From contig NZ_CAKMMG010000001.1 of assembly GCF_927798115.1 (NCBI RefSeq), positions 186,001 to 250,000 on the forward strand: DNA of 64,000 bases, read 5' to 3'. Position numbers and translations under genes: made by a program. Source of the DNA: Paenibacillus auburnensis (GTDB taxonomy: Bacteria > Bacillota > Bacilli > Paenibacillales > Paenibacillaceae). The notes beneath the pieces were generated by a model. It saw only the letters and a list, made by a program, of their open reading frames with translations, was not told the origin of the DNA and ran no database searches. Below are positions 16,845 through 24,742 of this stretch, one piece after another; the first letter of the stretch is position 1; each line of letters begins with the position of its first letter.

Positions 16845-17657
16845 TTATTTCTCCAGACGGTAGCCGCCGTGGAATACAGGCCCGACGTACTGGTTGAAGG
16901 CATATCCGCTGCGGATCGCTGCCGAGACGAAGTCTTTCGCTTTGGCCACTGCTTCATGCACGGACAATCCGTTCGCCAGTCCGCCTGTGATCGCGGCGGC
17001 GAAGGTACAGCCTGCCCCATGGTTATAAGCCGGCTCAATTTTTGCGGTTTCCAGCACTGTATAGTCTGTGCCGTCGAAGAAGACATCAATGGCCAGATCG
17101 CCGCCCAGCGCCTTGCCTCCTTTGACAACCACATTTTGAGTTCCCAGTTCATGGATCAGCCGGGCAGCCTCTTTCATTTCTTCCAGGGTAGTCAGCTTGC
17201 CCAGTCCGGAGAGAACACCGGCTTCGAATAAATTAGGAGTAACTACCGTTGCGAGCGGCAACAGCAAATCGCGGATCGCATTTGCACTCTCAGGGTTTAA
17301 TACCTCATCTTCGCCTTTGCAGACCATAACTGGGTCAATAACTACGTTGGTCTGATGATTGTCTTTAATTGCTTTTTCTGCCACAAGCACGATATCCACA
17401 CTGCCCAGCATGCCAGTTTTCATTGCATCGACAGGACCGCCGGCAAAAATAGTCTTAAGCTGTTCAGCAACAATAGCAGCCTCAATCGGGTAGACGTTAT
17501 GGTGCCAGCCGTTATCCGGGTCCATCGTAACGATGGTAGTTAATGCGCTGAAACCATAAGTGCCGTATTCCTCAAAAGTTTTTAAGTCAGCCTGGATTCC
17601 TGCGCCTCCGCTGGAGTCACTTCCGGCTATAGTTAGGGTTTTAATAATTTTTGACAA
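16845..17657 (-). CDS. pdxK: Pyridoxal/pyridoxine kinase of the ThiD-like family
   Basis: A 270-residue ribokinase-fold kinase. The N-terminus (LTIAGSDSSGGAGIQADLKTF) is shared with ThiD, but overall length and details such as MVCKGEDEVL, the NHGAGCTFAAAIT active-site block and the late QYVGPVFH follow B. subtilis PdxK, a pyridoxal kinase. It phosphorylates B6 vitamers (or HMP if ThiD-like) with ATP in the cytoplasm. The start is TTG at 17657 with an AAGGGGA site upstream. Monocistronic, ended by the bidirectional hairpin at 16761-16806. Confidence 0.85.
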   Translation of the reverse strand: MSKIIKTLTIAGSDSSGGAGIQADLKTFEEYGTYGFSALTTIVTMDPDNGWHHNVYPIEAAIVAEQLKTIFAGGPVDAMKTGMLGSVDIVLVAEKAIKDNHQTNVVIDPVMVCKGEDEVLNPESANAIRDLLLPLATVVTPNLFEAGVLSGLGKLTTLEEMKEAARLIHELGTQNVVVKGGKALGGDLAIDVFFDGTDYTVLETAKIEPAYNHGAGCTFAAAITGGLANGLSVHEAVAKAKDFVSAAIRSGYAFNQYVGPVFHGGYRLEK

Positions 17658-17780
17658 AGCGAACGTCCCCTTTTTGTATATAAATTATCCTGCTCTTTCT
17701 TGCAGAAACGGATACCGCCCCTAATAGGACGGCAACGCCGTTTGTACTTGTTCTCCGATATTATAACAAATATCACTTCA

Positions 17781-17978
17781 GGAGTCGTCAAAAAGCGGAT
17801 TGGAAGAACGGTATGGGTAAGTACAGGGGTTTCTATCCGCCAGCCAGCCTTGCATATCCATATAGTAGATACAGGCTCAACCGATGAGACTAAGGCCATC
17901 GCTGAATCCTTCGGGGCGGTAATTTATGATTTTACTTGGATTGACGATTTCTCGGCAGCGCGGAGCTACTGTCTATAA
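17781..17978 (+). pseudogene. Remnant of a family 2 glycosyltransferase (N-terminal fragment)
   Basis: In one frame the sequence reads HIHIVDTGSTDETKAIAESF from 17853 and then YDFTWIDDFSAAR, ending in a stop at 17976-17978. This closely matches the start of TPR-associated GT2 glycosyltransferases (VDTGSTDgT, YDFeWIDDFSAARN). Upstream, VVKKRIGRT at 17784 is at about the position where IVKNEE is expected, but it is degraded. There is no start codon or ribosome binding site and nothing of the rest of the enzyme. It occupies the 380-base gap between pdxK and the second SGNH gene. Confidence 0.7.
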
Positions 17979-17990
17979 TGGGCACACAGC

Positions 17991-18034
17991 AAAAATCCTT
18001 AGATACACTAAGTGCATCCAAGGATTTATTTTTG
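17991..18034 (-). terminator. Terminator of the second SGNH gene
   Basis: AAATCCTT and AAGGATTT pair, with extra inner pairing (CAC/GTG), just downstream of the minus-strand gene ending at 18038. A-rich and T-rich flanks allow termination in both directions. Confidence 0.65.
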
Positions 18035-18037
18035 GTG

Positions 18038-18811
18038 TTAATGGCCGGCGGCAGCGTGTCCGGTGCTGTCCAGAAGCAGCTGGGGTTCGCTGTTGCGGAT
18101 GAAATCAAGTACTTTGTCATAAATAATCCGGTGCCCTTCTTTATTCGGATGAATTCCGTCCAGGCAGATGAATTTGGTGAAATCCGGCTGCTGGAGAAAA
18201 GCCCCCCGGACATCGATGATTTTGGTCTTTGTAGTCTCGGCAACTTTGATGATTGTGGAGTTGTATCTCTCCTGCCACCAGTAGATTTTGGTCACGCTGC
18301 CCAGAAATTTCAGGATAGTGACTTCCGATTCCGGTTTGTTTCCGCTGACCCATTTGAAATAACTGTCCGCATTAAGCGGAGGGAGACTCATAAGAATCGG
18401 CATCACTCCCTGGTTTTTCAGGAAGTCGATCATATCGAGGAGCATTCCTTCAAAAGCGGAGAAATCGGTCTTAGGATTATGCTCTGCCTCCGGATTGTTC
18501 ACGATTTCTTCCCAGTAGAAGTCGCAGTCATTTCCGCCGTATTCGATCAGTACAACATCCGGCTTCTCCTTGAGTACATCCCGCTTAAGATTGGTGAAGC
18601 CCTTCATTAGCGTATTGCCGAATCTGGCGGTATTGCGCATTGCCCCCTTCAGCTTGCCCTGAAGCAGCGAAACATAGTTGTCTTCAAGAATGACATATTT
18701 GCTTCTGGCTTCGTCATAGATGACCCCTTTCGAAATCGAGTCCCCGCTGACCATATATTTGAGCTGTGCACTGGCACTATAATTTAGTCCATTATCCAGT
18801 TCCTTATTCAT
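18038..18811 (-). CDS. SGNH/GDSL hydrolase family protein
   Basis: A 257-residue SGNH hydrolase without a signal peptide. Catalytic blocks: SGDSISKG with Ser25, YGGND with Asn94, and DGIHPNKEGH with Asp218 and His221. The oxyanion Gly of block II is probably in the RFGNT stretch around residue 63-67. It is an esterase or lipase of unknown substrate, much shorter than the SGNH protein at 7734-9470 and not closely similar. Monocistronic, followed by a hairpin terminator and a glycosyltransferase relic. Confidence 0.83.
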   Translation of the reverse strand: MNKELDNGLNYSASAQLKYMVSGDSISKGVIYDEARSKYVILEDNYVSLLQGKLKGAMRNTARFGNTLMKGFTNLKRDVLKEKPDVVLIEYGGNDCDFYWEEIVNNPEAEHNPKTDFSAFEGMLLDMIDFLKNQGVMPILMSLPPLNADSYFKWVSGNKPESEVTILKFLGSVTKIYWWQERYNSTIIKVAETTKTKIIDVRGAFLQQPDFTKFICLDGIHPNKEGHRIIYDKVLDFIRNSEPQLLLDSTGHAAAGH

Positions 18812-18943
18812 TTTTGCGCCACACCTCCGGTATCCCTAGTGTACATAATACAAGTGTAATCCATTCATGATACGGTGCCTATGTATAGATGTCATGGGTT
18901 TTTGTGTTTCTTACGGTCCAGTCACTGGCATAACCATGCTCAT

Positions 18944-18962
18944 ATTCTATACAGTATAGAAT
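18944..18962. promoter_or_regulatory. Perfect 19-bp palindrome in the promoter region of the paralog pair
   Basis: ATTCTATACAGTATAGAAT is symmetric around one central base and lies 22 bases upstream of the first gene. It overlaps CATATTCTA (18941-18949), which fits a sigma-K -10 (CATANNNTA), but the matching -35 spacing is poor. It could be an operator. Confidence 0.55.
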
Positions 18963-18984
18963 CTTCCATAAGGAGGCGTTAGTT

Positions 18985-19389
18985 ATGACCCAGGTTGTTG
19001 ATTTCAGCAAAAGCGCAATATCCAGCTTCAGTCAATCGATTTCCATTCCGATCCTTGGAGCTCCTTCCAGCAATACATTGACCCAATTCGGACTGGCAAC
19101 AGCACAGGGCGGTAATGTGCTGCTTAATGCAACCGTCGGTGTCCAGACCACACTCGGAAATCCGGATCTGCTATTCACGATTACACGTGGCGGCACCTCG
19201 GTTTTTACGACTCTTGCCAGTGCACTGGACGCCGGATTGTATGATCCGATCAGTTTCTCGTACGTCGACAGCAATGTGCCAGCCGGTTATTTTGCTTACA
19301 CATTGACCGTTTCGATTGTAAACTCCACAGTGACGAATGCCGCAAATCTGGTGGGTCCTGTAGATTTTTCAGGGCTATCGTTGGTGTGA
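18985..19389 (+). CDS. Hypothetical beta-rich protein, paralog 1 (surface-like)
   Basis: A 134-residue protein of unrecognised family with no signal peptide or membrane helix. It is rich in Ser, Thr, Val and Leu with alternating hydrophobic residues, and has blocks FSQS, TQFGLATAQGGNVLLNATVG, LLFTITRGGTSVF and AGYFAYTLTVS. The pattern suggests a beta-sandwich, perhaps a TNF/C1q-like jelly roll such as occurs in Bacillus exosporium proteins. That is an inference from pattern only. AAGGAGG precedes the ATG. The next gene is a clear paralog in tandem with a 4-base gap. A palindrome lies in the promoter. Confidence 0.75.
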   Translation: MTQVVDFSKSAISSFSQSISIPILGAPSSNTLTQFGLATAQGGNVLLNATVGVQTTLGNPDLLFTITRGGTSVFTTLASALDAGLYDPISFSYVDSNVPAGYFAYTLTVSIVNSTVTNAANLVGPVDFSGLSLV

Positions 19390-19393
19390 CGCG

Positions 19394-19795
19394 ATGAGAC
19401 AAATTATAGATTTTGGTAAAAGTATCCCGTCCAGCTTCAGCCAGTCCGCTACGCTTCCTGTACAAAGTCTCCCCAACAGCACCATTCTGGGACAGTTCGG
19501 TTTAAATGTAGGTACGAACGGTTCGGTATTACTTGAAGGCACAATTGGCCTGCAGAACAGCATGGCAAATTCATCCGATGTTATCTTTACGGTTGTCCGC
19601 AATGCGGTGGAGATCTTTAGCCTGCGCTCCAGCGGACGGGATGCCGGTGATTTTGAAACCGTCCATTTCTCCTTTGCGGACAGTGGAATTGCTGCAGGTT
19701 ATTACGGATACGCACTGACTGTGTCCGCAATCGGTGCGATGAATCAGCCGGTTGTTGTCGGCCCGCTTCTATTCTCGGGTATGTCCATCCTGTAA
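19394..19795 (+). CDS. Hypothetical beta-rich protein, paralog 2
   Basis: A 133-residue protein that aligns over its whole length with the preceding gene: FSQS, QFGLNVGTNGSVLLEGTIGL, VIFTVVRNAVEIFSL, DAGDFETVHFSFADSGIAAG, YYGYALTVS and a final FSGMSIL. It is therefore a tandem duplication that has diverged substantially at the sequence level but kept length and pattern. No signal peptide is visible. The start is close behind the upstream stop and a terminator follows, so the pair forms its own transcript. Function not recognised. Confidence 0.75.
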   Translation: MRQIIDFGKSIPSSFSQSATLPVQSLPNSTILGQFGLNVGTNGSVLLEGTIGLQNSMANSSDVIFTVVRNAVEIFSLRSSGRDAGDFETVHFSFADSGIAAGYYGYALTVSAIGAMNQPVVVGPLLFSGMSIL

Positions 19796-19805
19796 CTTGA
19801 GTCAG

Positions 19806-19839
19806 CTGCCGGAAAAGGTTCACCTCCGGCAGTTTTTTT
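19806..19839 (+). terminator. Rho-independent terminator after the paralog pair
   Basis: CTGCCGGA (19806-19813) and TCCGGCAG (19825-19832) form a perfect stem, followed by seven T residues. Confidence 0.88.
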
Positions 19840-19911
19840 CATCATTGGACAAAAACAAACAACATAATATAAAGAAATAAAGGAGTTGAGAGAGAAGGGA
19901 GTTTGAACATT

Positions 19912-20283
19912 ATGCCTTTTACAACCGGATCGGTATACAATCCGCCGGCCGGACTGAACCATATTGACCGTATCCGCGTCGCTTGCCTGAATGATTCGAT
20001 TCTAACGCCAATTAATATCAATTTGCAGATTTTTCATTTCCGCGGGAATTCGCTAACCCGGTTTCCAGTAGGCGAGGCCTTATTCCAGGTTGATCCCCAG
20101 CAGCTTGTTGTCCAGACCTTTTCGGTAAATATTGCAGATTATTACGAAGTTCAGATCAATTTCTACAGTGCTGTTAATACCATCATCAACGTGTTTGCAT
20201 TAGACGCAGCAGGTAATTTACTGGAGAGGATACTGCAGTCTGAACTTACATACATCGACCGGCTAACAATAATTCCTACGTGA
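19912..20283 (+). CDS. Hypothetical small beta-rich protein
   Basis: A 123-residue protein of unknown family. I use the ATG at 19912, with AAGGGAG ten bases upstream; a TTG at 19903 is too close to that site. There is no signal peptide or membrane helix. The composition is Asn, Ile and Val rich, with blocks NPPAGLNHIDRIRVACLND and IADYYEVQINFYSAVNTIIN, again suggesting a beta-sandwich. It is 13 bases from the BNR-repeat gene and probably co-transcribed. CATAATATA at 19863-19871 fits a sigma-K -10, but I see no matching -35. Confidence 0.7.
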   Translation: MPFTTGSVYNPPAGLNHIDRIRVACLNDSILTPININLQIFHFRGNSLTRFPVGEALFQVDPQQLVVQTFSVNIADYYEVQINFYSAVNTIINVFALDAAGNLLERILQSELTYIDRLTIIPT

Positions 20284-20295
20284 ACAGGGAGTGAT

Positions 20296-21534
20296 ATGAA
20301 TTTGGCAAATGTCAATATTACTGCCGCACTGCCGGGCAATCATATCGAGCCTTCAATTGCAGTAAATACGCTTTCCCCGAATTTCCTGTGCGTGGTCTCG
20401 GTGGATGACAGTACGGGGACGGCTCTGACCGGATTCTACAGATCAACCGACGGTGGGCAGACCTGGTCGACGACGATTCTCCAGCAGGCTCCCGGCTATA
20501 TGAGTGCAGAAGCGCCGACCATAGACTATACGTTTCCCAACACCTTTATTGTTGCGGTCCATTTTTTCAACGAGTTTGATGATGGTACGATTGCTACCTA
20601 CACCTCATTTGATAATGGAGCCACCTTTAATCCGCCCGTTATCGTGCAGCAGGGTTTTGGTCTGTATATTCACAATGATGAACCATTTCTGGCTGTGGAC
20701 CGTTCACCGTCCAGCCCGTACCGCGGAAATGCATACGTTGGCTATACCCCTTTGTATGATCTTGCACAGAATGCAGCGATCTTCTTCCAGCGTTCCTTGG
20801 ATCAGGGATTAACCTGGGAACGGCCGCAGAGGATCTCCGATCCGCGGGGAGATCTTGAACGTGCGGCGCTGGTTGTGGGTCTCGCGGGAGAAGTGTATGT
20901 CGGTTATATTCAACTTGGGCCGGCACCGAAGTATGCCCTGATCCGGGTATCCCAGGATGGTGGCGTTACCTTCAGTCCTCCGGTTTCACGCGGAGCTACC
21001 TTAATTGCGAATACAGTTCCTGTGCCAAGTCCCCTGCCTGTGCCGAACTATGCCTTTCGCGTCCAGACCAATCTCAGCTTGGGTGCTGATATTTCAGCGG
21101 GACCGTTTGGCGGATTTGTATACGCAGTCTGGAATGATTTCCGGCTTGGCTATGCCGATATCTTCTTTTCGCGGTCACCTGATGGTCTGCTCTGGTCTCA
21201 GCCGGTTAATATCACGGGAGCGCCAGCTGGCTCGCAGAATTTTTCGCCGTCGATCACGGTTTCACCTTCGAATGGGACGATAAGGGTCATTTATTATACG
21301 AACCGGATTGACGGCTTCCTGCTGGATGTATTTGTTGCAGAATCGATCAATAGCGGCCTGTCCTTCACCAATCGGAGAGTGTCGGATGTGTCCACGAATC
21401 CCAATGGTAATTCGCCGACACCTGTTCCGCTAATCGGCGATTATATTACAGCTGCAACGATCTTCCCGAATACACTCGGAGCGGTCTGGAACGATACCCG
21501 ATTAGGCAAGCAGGACATTATTTTCGGGAATTGA
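20296..21534 (+). CDS. BNR/Asp-box repeat protein (sialidase-like beta-propeller fold)
   Basis: A 412-residue protein with several Asp-box motifs (S-x-D-x-G-x-x-W/F): STDGGQTW near 54, SFDNGATF near 101, SLDQGLTW near 169 and SQDGGVTF near 219, with a weaker SPDGLLW near 298. Regular spacing indicates a beta-propeller of the sialidase type. The usual catalytic Arg triad and Tyr-Glu pair are not evident, so sialidase activity is not supported. It has no signal peptide, which is unusual for such proteins unless they are deposited on spores. It is downstream of the 123-residue protein and followed by a hairpin. Confidence 0.75.
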   Translation: MNLANVNITAALPGNHIEPSIAVNTLSPNFLCVVSVDDSTGTALTGFYRSTDGGQTWSTTILQQAPGYMSAEAPTIDYTFPNTFIVAVHFFNEFDDGTIATYTSFDNGATFNPPVIVQQGFGLYIHNDEPFLAVDRSPSSPYRGNAYVGYTPLYDLAQNAAIFFQRSLDQGLTWERPQRISDPRGDLERAALVVGLAGEVYVGYIQLGPAPKYALIRVSQDGGVTFSPPVSRGATLIANTVPVPSPLPVPNYAFRVQTNLSLGADISAGPFGGFVYAVWNDFRLGYADIFFSRSPDGLLWSQPVNITGAPAGSQNFSPSITVSPSNGTIRVIYYTNRIDGFLLDVFVAESINSGLSFTNRRVSDVSTNPNGNSPTPVPLIGDYITAATIFPNTLGAVWNDTRLGKQDIIFGN

Positions 21535-21562
21535 AGAAGGAGGGCGGAATACATCCGCCAAC

Positions 21563-21612
21563 ACGAAGCAGCAGCAAGTCTCCGGTTAACCAGGGATTTG
21601 CTGCTGCTTCGT
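21563..21612. terminator. Long hairpin between convergent genes
   Basis: ACGAAGCAGCAGCAA (21563-21577) pairs perfectly with TTGCTGCTGCTTCGT (21598-21612). The stem is strong but neither side has a T-tract, so termination efficiency is uncertain. Confidence 0.6.
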
Positions 21613-21626
21613 AATTATAGTGACGA

Positions 21627-22736
21627 TTACTTGCGGGTTGCCCGCAAGCTGTCAGTCCGGCGGAGCATGGCCTGGGCAGATCTGGGCGGATCAATTAAGG
21701 GGATGCCCTGCAAATAATGGATAACTGTCCGTTCCATAATCCGGACACTGTTCTCCCAGGTCCAGCTGTTTGAATCAGCCTCTCCCTGTGAAGCCAGCCT
21801 GATACGGAGCACATGGTCCTGTACCAGCCGGATGATATCTTCAGCCAGCCGGTTCTCATACCGGTAGGAGAGCAGGCAGTTTTCTTCATGTCTGGCATAC
21901 TCCATATTGCCTCCGGAGTAGACGGTGACAAGTGCGGCGCCGCAGCGCATAGCTTCCAGTCCGGGCAAAGAGCCGCTATCAAAAATACTGGAGCTGACAA
22001 AGATATCGGCTCCGTTATAATGATAGCAGAGCTCTTCGTCATTCTGTGGGGTGAAGAAGCGGTATTTGCCGCTTGCTTTCATGTTTTGCAAAGAATCCGA
22101 GCTGTAGAACTCGTCAGGCGGACTGATAAAGTTGATATTCACATGCGGAAGATTCTGTTTAACAATGTCCAGCTGCCGGACCAGATAATCCTGTTCGCGG
22201 TGCCAGGAGAAACCGTTCTCCACTTTTCGGAGGATGGCGGTTATGTTCATCGGTTCCTGCAGCCTGTGGCGGATATGCCTGTTGCTGAAACTCGAGCTGA
22301 TGCCTACAGGTACAATGCTGCCCGTAATTCCATGGTTGAGGGCAATGATCTCCCGCTGCCATTCGGATAACACAATCAGTCTGGGAGTAGTATTGTAGGA
22401 TGGGAAAGATACACTATTTTCCGGTAGGAACAGCGGTTCATAACATAGAGAGAGGCGGACATGCATGCCTTTGCCATTAAGGCTTGCCGCTTCTGACACA
22501 GGCACAGTAGTGTAGAAATTGGAAACGATGATATCACTAGCCGGAAAATCGGATTCGCGAAGCACCGTGTGGTCGGTGCGGTGAACGGTGGAGTGAACCT
22601 CATAAGAAATGTCTCCCCCCGACGGCATGACAATGACTACCTGGTGACCCAGAGCGGTAAGACCATTGGTAAGCTCCACCAGCATCCGTTGCGCCCCGCC
22701 ATGGCATAAGGTGAGAATGGGGAATGTGAACCTCAT
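21627..22736 (-). CDS. Glycosyltransferase family 4 protein
   Basis: A 369-residue GT-B fold glycosyltransferase. The N-terminal domain has the typical FPILTLCHGGAQRMLVELTNGL start. The C-terminal nucleotide-sugar domain has the block [20 protein letters not shown] followed by YSGGNMEYARHEENCLL, where the first Glu in GLEAM occupies the usual donor-binding position. Donor and acceptor are unknown. GAAGGGAAG precedes the ATG. It is monocistronic and converges on the BNR-repeat gene; glycosylation of surface proteins of that cluster is possible but only suggested by proximity. Confidence 0.85.
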   Translation of the reverse strand: MRFTFPILTLCHGGAQRMLVELTNGLTALGHQVVIVMPSGGDISYEVHSTVHRTDHTVLRESDFPASDIIVSNFYTTVPVSEAASLNGKGMHVRLSLCYEPLFLPENSVSFPSYNTTPRLIVLSEWQREIIALNHGITGSIVPVGISSSFSNRHIRHRLQEPMNITAILRKVENGFSWHREQDYLVRQLDIVKQNLPHVNINFISPPDEFYSSDSLQNMKASGKYRFFTPQNDEELCYHYNGADIFVSSSIFDSGSLPGLEAMRCGAALVTVYSGGNMEYARHEENCLLSYRYENRLAEDIIRLVQDHVLRIRLASQGEADSNSWTWENSVRIMERTVIHYLQGIPLIDPPRSAQAMLRRTDSLRATRK

Positions 22737-22833
22737 CGCTGATCGCTTCCCTTCTAAATTAGCGCTGGATTGGCATTAATGCTTTTGTATACCATTTTAT
22801 TCAGCGGATAGGGAAAAGTACCGTGGGAAGGTC

Positions 22834-22935
22834 ATGCGTCTATTTCGAGGCATCCGGGAGTTACTGGCCGGTGCGGCAGTAGATTTTGCTTACCACACCA
22901 GCCAGTCTGTTGAAGAGGAGTATTATAACAAGTAG
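22834..22935 (+). CDS. Possible 33-residue small protein
   Basis: An ATG at 22834 opens a 33-codon frame (MRLFRGIRELLAGAAVDF onward, ending in EEEYYNK). GGGAAGG lies only two bases before the ATG, which is too close for a good site. Composition looks protein-like, with a basic start and an acidic tail, but no family is recognised. It lies in the 210-base gap between two minus-strand genes. Confidence 0.25.
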   Translation: MRLFRGIRELLAGAAVDFAYHTSQSVEEEYYNK

Positions 22936-22947
22936 GTCACGGCCTAT

Positions 22948-23787
22948 TTAGCTGCTGCGCAGGCTGTGTAATAGGGCGGCAGTCTCATTGAACACCGGCA
23001 GTGTGATTTCCTCGAGCGAGACATCAATCATCGGCTTATAAGCCTGAAGCTTGTTCAAAAACTCAGCAGTGTGGAACAGCCCCCGGCCCGGTACGCCGTG
23101 ACGGATTTTATCACCTTCGTCGTAAATATCCTTCAAATGGGCCAGAATAATCCGGTCTCCGAACAGATTGAAGGCGCTGTCGACAATTTCATCCTGCCTG
23201 TGCAGATCTTCACCGATCAGATTGCAGGGGTCGAACACGACTCCGATGGAGCTGGACGGCACTTCGTCCAGAATGCGCCGCATATGAGCCGGGGTGGCTA
23301 AAGTATGAGTACTGACACCTTCAATCCCTACAAACACACCCCATTTTTCCGCTTCCTCGGCCAATTCCTCCAGTGTAGCCTTGAAGGTCTGCCAGCCGAT
23401 TTCTTCATATTGTTCTGGTGCAGACGCCTGATAAGTATTCAAACCGCCGCTTTCGGTGGCTACCATAGGGGCCCCGAACTGCTTCGCATAACGCAGCTGC
23501 TCCTTGAACCGGTTAATCTCCGCCCTGCGTACAGCCGGATCGGGGTGGATGGGATCAATATAGCAGCCGAGCACACCGATGCGGATGCCGGCTTTGTCGA
23601 ACTGCTCCCCGATATAGTTAGCCAGCCCTGGACTCAACTTGCCTGGAGAAGTATCAATATCCTGGATAGCCTTGGTCAAGGCAAGCTGTACGAAATCAAT
23701 ATCATGGGCCTGGAGGGTTGAAGTCAGAGTATGCAGCGGCAGACAACCGGCGGTATGGGCCAAAGTTCCGAAGCGAATGAGAAACAT
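22948..23787 (-). CDS. Sugar phosphate isomerase/epimerase family protein (TIM barrel)
   Basis: A 279-residue xylose isomerase-like TIM barrel. Signatures include GVLGCYIDPIHPDPAVRR, the metal-site strand IGIEGVSTH-like region (VFVGIEGVSTHT), VVFDPCNLI, LAHLKDI and DVSLEEI. The Glu, Asp and His residues in these strands probably bind a divalent metal. Substrate unknown. The annotated ATG at 23787 directly abuts its AAGGAG, which is poor spacing; an in-frame ATT nine bases later (23778) has ideal spacing and would give MRFGTLAH. A strong cre-like box at 23827-23840 suggests carbon catabolite control. Confidence 0.83.
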   Translation of the reverse strand: MFLIRFGTLAHTAGCLPLHTLTSTLQAHDIDFVQLALTKAIQDIDTSPGKLSPGLANYIGEQFDKAGIRIGVLGCYIDPIHPDPAVRRAEINRFKEQLRYAKQFGAPMVATESGGLNTYQASAPEQYEEIGWQTFKATLEELAEEAEKWGVFVGIEGVSTHTLATPAHMRRILDEVPSSSIGVVFDPCNLIGEDLHRQDEIVDSAFNLFGDRIILAHLKDIYDEGDKIRHGVPGRGLFHTAEFLNKLQAYKPMIDVSLEEITLPVFNETAALLHSLRSS

Positions 23788-23826
23788 CTCCTTTTAAATG
23801 CGATAATTTCGTATTACCATTAATAA

Positions 23827-23840
23827 TAATAACGCTTTCA
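23827..23840. promoter_or_regulatory. cre-like CcpA box upstream of the TIM-barrel gene
   Basis: On the minus strand TGAAAGCGTTATTA matches the cre consensus TGWAARCGYTWNCW at 13 of 14 positions. It lies 40 bases upstream of the minus-strand start. Confidence 0.6.
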
Positions 23841-23911
23841 ACTACTTGCAACGTAAAAGTTCAGAGACAAGAATAGCAGAATGGGGTAAATGCTAGTAGG
23901 AGGGATGAATA

Positions 23912-24289
23912 ATGGAACTGGACAAAGGTAAAATTCCGGCAGACCTTTCGGCCGGGGAATTTAAATACAGCCAAGCGAATGAGCAGCTGGTGAAAAACAA
24001 CTTCTGGCGCAAAACCAAAAAATTCGCCGGCAAAATTCCGTTTACCAAGGATGCTGTAGCGATGTATTACTGTGCTCTGGATGCCAAAACCCCGCTCTGG
24101 GCCAAGGGCATTGCCTTCGGGGCACTGGCGTATTTCATCTCACCGCTCGACACCATTCCGGATGCCTTGCTCGGGCTTGGCCTTACGGATGATGCCGCAA
24201 TCATTGCCGCAGCTGTGCGGGCCATTGCCGGACAGGTTACCGATGAGCACCGGCAGAAGTCCGAGGAATTTTTTGACGATGGCAACTGA
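23912..24289 (+). CDS. YkvA family protein (DUF1232)
   Basis: A 125-residue protein with the DUF1232 core: YYCALDAKTPLWAKGIAFGA at about 51-70, then LAYFISPLDTIPD with the conserved SPxDxIPD motif, and GLTDDAAIIAAAV. The core is hydrophobic enough for one or two membrane-associated helices. The function of the family is unknown. An AGGAGGG site lies upstream of the ATG. Confidence 0.9.
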   Translation: MELDKGKIPADLSAGEFKYSQANEQLVKNNFWRKTKKFAGKIPFTKDAVAMYYCALDAKTPLWAKGIAFGALAYFISPLDTIPDALLGLGLTDDAAIIAAAVRAIAGQVTDEHRQKSEEFFDDGN

Positions 24290-24315
24290 TACAAAAAGAG
24301 GGTGTGGCCTAGTGC

Positions 24316-24708
24316 CTACACCCCAACATCTTCTTCTATCTGTTCGCAGCTTTCCGAGGAAAGCTGTTTTGTTTTGTAAACCTCGCCCCAGTCCCGCATA
24401 AGCTTGATGATCGGAATCAGGGTTTTGCCGAATTCGGTCAATGAATATTCTACCTTTGGCGGAACCTGATGATAGACTTCCCGGTGCACCACCCCGTCTT
24501 CTTCCAGTTCCCGAAGCTGGAGCGTTAGCATGCGCTGGGTAATCCCAGGGCAGATCCGCCGGAATTCATTAAACCGTTTCTTCTCATCCATCAGGTGGTA
24601 TAACAGCACACCCTTCCATTTCCCTCCGATAACGTCGAGCGTAAATTCTACAGGACAGGCAATTGCGCCTTCCGGACACTCGCCAAATCCGCCTTTTCTG
24701 TCACGCAT
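24316..24708 (-). CDS. HxlR family transcriptional regulator
   Basis: A 130-residue winged-helix regulator. The hallmark CPVEFTLDVIGGKWKGVLLYHL is at about residues 18-39, followed by RFNEFRRICPGITQRMLTLQL and a wing region. In this family the N-terminal Cys often senses electrophiles or oxidants, and the targets are often divergent oxidoreductases. Here the divergent neighbour is a nitroreductase, so a quinone or electrophile response is likely. GAGGTG precedes the ATG. A 6-8-6 inverted repeat lies just upstream. Confidence 0.9.
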   Translation of the reverse strand: MRDRKGGFGECPEGAIACPVEFTLDVIGGKWKGVLLYHLMDEKKRFNEFRRICPGITQRMLTLQLRELEEDGVVHREVYHQVPPKVEYSLTEFGKTLIPIIKLMRDWGEVYKTKQLSSESCEQIEEDVGV

Positions 24709-24722
24709 GGCGCTTCACCTCA

Positions 24723-24742
24723 TAGTATCAATTTGTATACTA
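24723..24742. promoter_or_regulatory. Candidate HxlR operator
   Basis: TAGTAT and ATACTA are arranged as an inverted repeat with an 8-base spacer, 15 bases upstream of the HxlR start. Spacing and GTAT-type half-sites resemble known HypR/YodB-type operators. Confidence 0.55.

Noticed and set aside
20296..21534. Active exo-alpha-sialidase
   Set aside because: Asp boxes show the fold, but the Arg triad and Tyr/Glu catalytic residues are not recognisable.
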